This document shows positions 13,355 to 16,573 of a DNA stretch of 16,573 nt, piece by piece. The notes beneath the pieces were generated by a model that worked only from the letters and a program-made list of their open reading frames with translations, was not told the origin of the DNA and did no database searches. Source of the DNA: Bacillota bacterium (GTDB taxonomy: Bacteria > Bacillota > Clostridia > Christensenellales > UBA1242); contig WQZR01000015.1 in assembly GCA_009780625.1 (NCBI GenBank), positions 1-16,573 on the forward strand, given 5' to 3'. The first letter of the stretch is position 1; each line of letters starts with the position of its first letter. A program made the translations under genes and the position numbers.

Positions 13355-13891
13355 CTTTTTTCTTGTGGTTAAAAATTGAAACAGTGCAACAAAAAGAAGA
13401 AATGCATCTAGCACTGCCCCAACATAGTTTTCTACATGAAGGTTATATAAACACCATAGCAAGAAGATGATAATTCCTAAAAATCTATAAACACTTTGGT
13501 TTTTCTGCCAAATGCTTATTGTAAAAAGTAATGTTGCAACTGGAGCAAGAATTGCCAAGAACGAATTCACCGTGATTGATGCAACAACAATAATAACTCC
13601 GGCGAAAATCGAAATCGTCATAAAATCAATTAGTGATGTTTCCTCTTTTTTGTTAAATCTATGTGAGGCAAAGTTTGTTAGGTCTCTTGCTATTGCAAAA
13701 AGAGTCATGCCCATTCCTGCCCATGCGGAAAGAAAAACAAACGCGAGTGTGAACAAACTGTTTGCTCCGAGCATTAAAAAAAGGACATTTTCCCTTTTCT
13801 TTGCAAAATATGTGCCCGCAACAAGCACATAGCCAGCCACAACGAGCAACTGACTTATTATAAAACTTGGACTTGTTAAATCGATATTCAC
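13331..13891 (-). CDS. YgjV-like multi-pass inner membrane protein
   Basis: The 186-residue protein is very hydrophobic, with about six to seven membrane segments over its length and basic residues in the short loops (KKREN, RFNKKEE, TRKK). The pattern fits the YgjV family of bacterial inner membrane proteins: a first helix ending in TYFAKKRE, then a second with LGANSLFTLAFVFL, then MGMTLFAIARDLTNF. Their function is unknown. The start is a GTG (13891) only 8 bases after the V-ATPase subunit D stop, without a Shine-Dalgarno site; ATGTGA overlaps the start, so translation may depend on coupling. It is last in the V-ATPase operon as seen here. No terminator follows; the next promoter overlaps its end. 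Confidence 0.75.
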   Translation of the reverse strand: MNIDLTSPSFIISQLLVVAGYVLVAGTYFAKKRENVLFLMLGANSLFTLAFVFLSAWAGMGMTLFAIARDLTNFASHRFNKKEETSLIDFMTISIFAGVIIVVASITVNSFLAILAPVATLLFTISIWQKNQSVYRFLGIIIFLLWCLYNLHVENYVGAVLDAFLLFVALFQFLTTRKKLTQAYAM

Positions 13892-13899
13892 ATAATATC

Positions 13900-14529
13900 T
13901 TATGCTTTTTTCATGCCTTTAAGCTTCATCAGTTGAATTTTCGATGCACGTTCTGCTTCGGCAAGTTTTAGTGTAATCATTCTGATGTTGGCTTTTATTT
14001 CAGGCATAACAATAAACTCAAGAGCATTCATACGTCTTCTTATTCTGATAATCTCTTCGCTGAGCATGTCGCAGGTTTTTTCAACTTCAGCCAAAGCAAT
14101 AATCTTTTCCATGGCTTTAAGAATTTTTATGATTGCTGTGTCGAAGTTTGCAGTTGTGTTGATTATGCTGTGAGAAAAGCCGCTTTCTTTTTCTTGTTTG
14201 TTTTCTTTAAATGTAAACTTCGGAACGTGCGTGCCCATAATGTTGGTTGAACTTACATCAAATTCCACAGTCATTTTGCTGCTGCTTACTGCGTTTTCGA
14301 TTTGCATTGTGCTCATGTATGCACGCGCAAGATAGAAATGTTTTAGTGCTTCTTCAATTTCGGCTTCGGCTTCTTCTCTGATGTCCCAGTTCTTTTTTGC
14401 AAGCAACATAAAATTTCTAATCATCTCGTCTGATTTGTCTTTAAGAAGTTTATGTCCACGTTTTGTTGTTTTGAGCCTAGTTTTTTGCTGTTGCAGTTCT
14501 AGTCTCGTTGGTGTTACTTGCTGTTTCAA
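13900..14529 (-). CDS. atpD: V-type ATP synthase subunit D
   Basis: Central stalk (rotor axle) of the V/A-type ATPase, which couples ATP turnover in the A3B3 head to ion flow through the membrane ring. It has 209 residues. The N-terminal signature TPTRLELQQQKTRLKTTKRG, then HKLLKDKSDEM, is typical, and long N- and C-terminal helices form the coiled coil (about 5-70 and 130-205). The start is TTG with a strong Shine-Dalgarno site (AAGGAG) 7 bases upstream; the next in-frame Met comes after the signature, so TTG is needed. It lies 15 bases after subunit B. Symbols atpD or ntpD are both in use. The ion (H+ or Na+) cannot be told from this subunit. Confidence 0.95.
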   Translation of the reverse strand: MKQQVTPTRLELQQQKTRLKTTKRGHKLLKDKSDEMIRNFMLLAKKNWDIREEAEAEIEEALKHFYLARAYMSTMQIENAVSSSKMTVEFDVSSTNIMGTHVPKFTFKENKQEKESGFSHSIINTTANFDTAIIKILKAMEKIIALAEVEKTCDMLSEEIIRIRRRMNALEFIVMPEIKANIRMITLKLAEAERASKIQLMKLKGMKKA

Positions 14530-14544
14530 ACTGTTCTCCTTTTG

Positions 14545-15915
14545 TTATTTTGAATCGTAGTATAAATCTAGATGCACTTGCTTAATACGTTTAAGTTCGT
14601 TTCTTGGAATGATTCTTAAAAGCTCCCACCCTATGTCTAGGGTTTCGATGATTGTTCTGTTTGTGTAGAATCCTTGGTTGATGAATTTGTTTTCAAATTC
14701 TGAAGCAAACTTCACATACTTTTGGTCTAAATCGCTTAGCGCACTTTCACCAAGAATTTGTGCCAAGTCTTGTGCTTCTTTTCCTGCTGCATAACAAGCA
14801 AACAATTGGTTTAGAACACCACTGTGGTCTGCCCTTGTTTTGCCTTCGCCAATTCCGCTGTCTTTAAGTCTTGAAAGTGATGGAAGAACATCAACTGGTG
14901 GCATGATTCCCTTTTTGTTTAAGTCACGCGACAAATTGATTTGCCCTTCTGTGATATAACCAGTTAAGTCTGGCACTGGGTGTGTTTTGTCGTCTTCTGG
15001 CATTGTTACGATTGGAATTTGAGTGATTGAGCCTGGATTGCCTTTAATACAACCTGCACGCTCATAAAGCGTTGCAAGGTCAGTATAAAAATAACCTGGA
15101 TAACCTCTTCTTCCCGGAATTTCTTTTCTTGCTGCAGAAACTTCTCGAAGGGCTTCGGCGTATAGCGTGATGTCTGTCATAATAACCAAAACTTGCATGC
15201 CAAGTTCGAATGCAAGATATTCTGCTGCTGTGAGAGCCATTCTTGGTGTTGAAATTCTTTCTAGAGTTGGGTCGTTTGCTAGGTTGATGAAAACAACCGA
15301 GCGGCTTATTGCACCAGTTTTTGTGAAGTCTTTAATAAAGAAATCTGCTTCGTCGTTTGTTATTCCCATTGCTGCAAAAACAACCGCAAATTCTTTTCCG
15401 TCTGTAACTGCTGCTTGTCTTGCAATTTGTGCTGCAAACTCTGCGTGTGGAAGACCAGACATTGAGAAGATTGGAATCTTTTGACCCCTAACCATTGTGT
15501 TTAGTCCGTCAATTGTTGAAACTCCGGTTTGAATAAACCTTGTTGGAAATTCTCTTGCCGCTGGGTTTATTGGAAGACCGTTGATGTCCATATATTTATG
15601 CGGAACGATTTCTGGTCCGCCGTCTCTCACTCTTCCCATTCCATCAAAGAATCGCCCAATCATGTCTGGCGAAACACCAAGTTCTTGAGCTTTTCCTTTA
15701 AACTTCACCGTTGATGTATTCACTTGAAGACCAATGCTTGACGTGAAAAGTTGAACAATTGCTTTGTCGTCTTTAACTTCCAAAACTTTGCCTTGACGGA
15801 TTTCGCCGTTTGCTTGCTCAATTTCAACCAGTTCGTTGTATGTTGCACCTTCAACTTGGTTTACAAGCATCAATGGTCCAACAACCTCTTCAATATTTTT
15901 AAACTTTTTTTTCAT
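14545..15915 (-). CDS. atpB: V-type ATP synthase subunit B
   Basis: Non-catalytic nucleotide-binding subunit of the A3B3 head. It has 456 residues. The beta-barrel domain (about 1-75) is followed by the nucleotide-binding fold, with the degenerate loop SGLPHAEF (153-160) in place of a Walker A motif, which marks B rather than A. Other marks are MGITNDEADFF, IPGRRGYPGYFYTDLATLYE and the C-terminal helical region. Its stop is followed by subunit D after 15 bases, and it starts 3 bases after the subunit A stop, with a modest ribosome site (AGGATAAG). The order A-B-D is that of bacterial V/A-type ATPase operons. Also called ntpB. Confidence 0.97.
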   Translation of the reverse strand: MKKKFKNIEEVVGPLMLVNQVEGATYNELVEIEQANGEIRQGKVLEVKDDKAIVQLFTSSIGLQVNTSTVKFKGKAQELGVSPDMIGRFFDGMGRVRDGGPEIVPHKYMDINGLPINPAAREFPTRFIQTGVSTIDGLNTMVRGQKIPIFSMSGLPHAEFAAQIARQAAVTDGKEFAVVFAAMGITNDEADFFIKDFTKTGAISRSVVFINLANDPTLERISTPRMALTAAEYLAFELGMQVLVIMTDITLYAEALREVSAARKEIPGRRGYPGYFYTDLATLYERAGCIKGNPGSITQIPIVTMPEDDKTHPVPDLTGYITEGQINLSRDLNKKGIMPPVDVLPSLSRLKDSGIGEGKTRADHSGVLNQLFACYAAGKEAQDLAQILGESALSDLDQKYVKFASEFENKFINQGFYTNRTIIETLDIGWELLRIIPRNELKRIKQVHLDLYYDSK

Positions 15916-15918
15916 ATC

Positions 15919-16573
15919 TTATCCTAACCTTTTTCCAATATCAATAGCAAGTTTGTCTAGTTCTCCGATGTTTTCTTCTTCCACGTCTGCCATTCTTGAA
16001 AGTCTTTCTTTAAGGTCTGCGTGTTGTGTTGAAGCAAATCTTGCACCGTTGTTGATTTTCGCTTCTGCGAGTCTGAAATATTCCATGATTGCGTTAAGCA
16101 TCTTAAACTGCTTTTCTTTAGAGCAATAGCTGTCTACATCAGAGAATGCGTGTTGGTATAGAAAGTCTTCTTTTATGTGTTTTGATGTTTCAAGAATCAA
16201 TTTATCTCTGTCGCTTAGTGAGTCCATTCCAACAAGTCTTACAATCTCTTCTAGGTTTGAACTTTCTTGAAGAAGTTTGATTGTTTGTGTTCTGTTTTGT
16301 AGAAACATTGATGAAATGTTTTCTGTGTACCATTCTTCCATTTTGTCTGCATATAGCGAATAACTGATAAGCCAATCAATCGCTGGAAAGTGACGCTTGT
16401 ATGCAAGTGCTGCAGAAAGCCCCAAGAAAACTTTTGTTATTCTAAGTGTTCCTTGGCTTACAGGTTCAGAAAGGTCTCCACCTGGAGGGCTTACTGCACC
16501 GATTACGGTAACACTTCCGGCTTTCTTTTCTTCTTTTCCAAGAACTTCAACCATGCCTGCTCTTTCATAGAAC
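15919..16573 (-). CDS. atpA: V-type ATP synthase subunit A, C-terminal part (5' end outside window)
   Basis: Catalytic subunit of the V/A-type ATPase head. Only the last 218 residues or so are visible. The frame stays open to the right edge, and the ATG at 16554 is internal: upstream residues read FYERAG, as expected in the middle of the family. Clear marks are VIGAVSPPGGDLSEPV and the stretch FPAIDWLISYSLY, followed by the C-terminal helical domain. The Walker A motif lies outside the window. The gene ends 3 bases before subunit B and heads the visible part of the operon; the remaining subunits (I, K, E, C, F or similar) would be expected further right. Confidence 0.96.
   Translation of the reverse strand, partial: FYERAGMVEVLGKEEKKAGSVTVIGAVSPPGGDLSEPVSQGTLRITKVFLGLSAALAYKRHFPAIDWLISYSLYADKMEEWYTENISSMFLQNRTQTIKLLQESSNLEEIVRLVGMDSLSDRDKLILETSKHIKEDFLYQHAFSDVDSYCSKEKQFKMLNAIMEYFRLAEAKINNGARFASTQHADLKERLSRMADVEEENIGELDKLAIDIGKRLG

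Noticed and set aside
1..16573. Mollicute-type code (TGA as Trp)
   Set aside because: Trp is encoded by TGG throughout, no gene needs an in-frame TGA, and the YgjV-like gene ends with TGA.
1..16573. tRNA genes, CRISPR array, insertion sequences, prophage or defence genes
   Set aside because: I looked in all intergenic gaps and saw no cloverleaf, repeat-spacer pattern, transposase or phage-like frame; the gaps are too short and are mostly filled with promoters and terminators.

Overview
The window is an AT-rich, gene-dense bacterial chromosome segment with 20 genes, two of them cut by the window edges. Eighteen lie on the minus strand. The gene set points to a low-GC Firmicute of clostridial type, probably an uncultured or gut lineage: ylxM-ffh-rpsP-khpA and dprA-topA in the usual Firmicutes order, a DUF4364 regulator, a DegV protein, a Mn-dependent (family II) pyrophosphatase, and a V/A-type rather than F-type ATPase. 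This placement is inferred from gene content, not from a phylogeny. The standard bacterial code fits: Trp is TGG, and no in-frame TGA is needed.

Layout from left to right. (1) 1-1898: dprA followed by the 5' part of topA, behind its own promoter. (2) 1910-2872: a small two-helix membrane protein and a divergent DUF4364 winged-helix regulator, with a shared promoter region between them and a bidirectional terminator after the regulator. (3) 2878-4453: a membrane-anchored XRE regulator co-transcribed with degV. (4) 4469-4653: an intergenic stretch with repeats and the pheST terminator. (5) 4654-8099: pheS-pheT. (6) 8161-8470: a 73-residue protein with the metal-ligand pattern of half a ferritin-like bundle, on the plus strand. 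(7) 8513-11104: nifS-nifU-ppaC, that is Fe-S cluster assembly plus pyrophosphatase. (8) 11110-13354: ylxM-ffh-rpsP-khpA, for SRP protein targeting and the ribosome. (9) 13331-16573: the 3' end of a V-type ATPase operon (A, B, D) and a YgjV-like membrane protein. No tRNA, rRNA, insertion sequence, phage gene or CRISPR array was seen. No stretch longer than 300 bases lacks a gene.

The protein content is mostly housekeeping. The most interesting signals are in how genes are started and controlled. Four genes that begin transcription units (dprA, the DUF4364 gene, the XRE gene and pheS) lack a Shine-Dalgarno sequence. Each instead has a good -10 box ending only 6-10 bases before the ATG, as expected for leaderless mRNAs. 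Genes inside operons, in contrast, carry clear Shine-Dalgarno sites. Other points: three copies of a 9-base motif in and behind the XRE promoter, a palindrome over the nifS -35 box, a stop codon that doubles as an extended -10 element, and the half-ferritin protein near the Fe-S genes. I found no clearly new multi-gene system.
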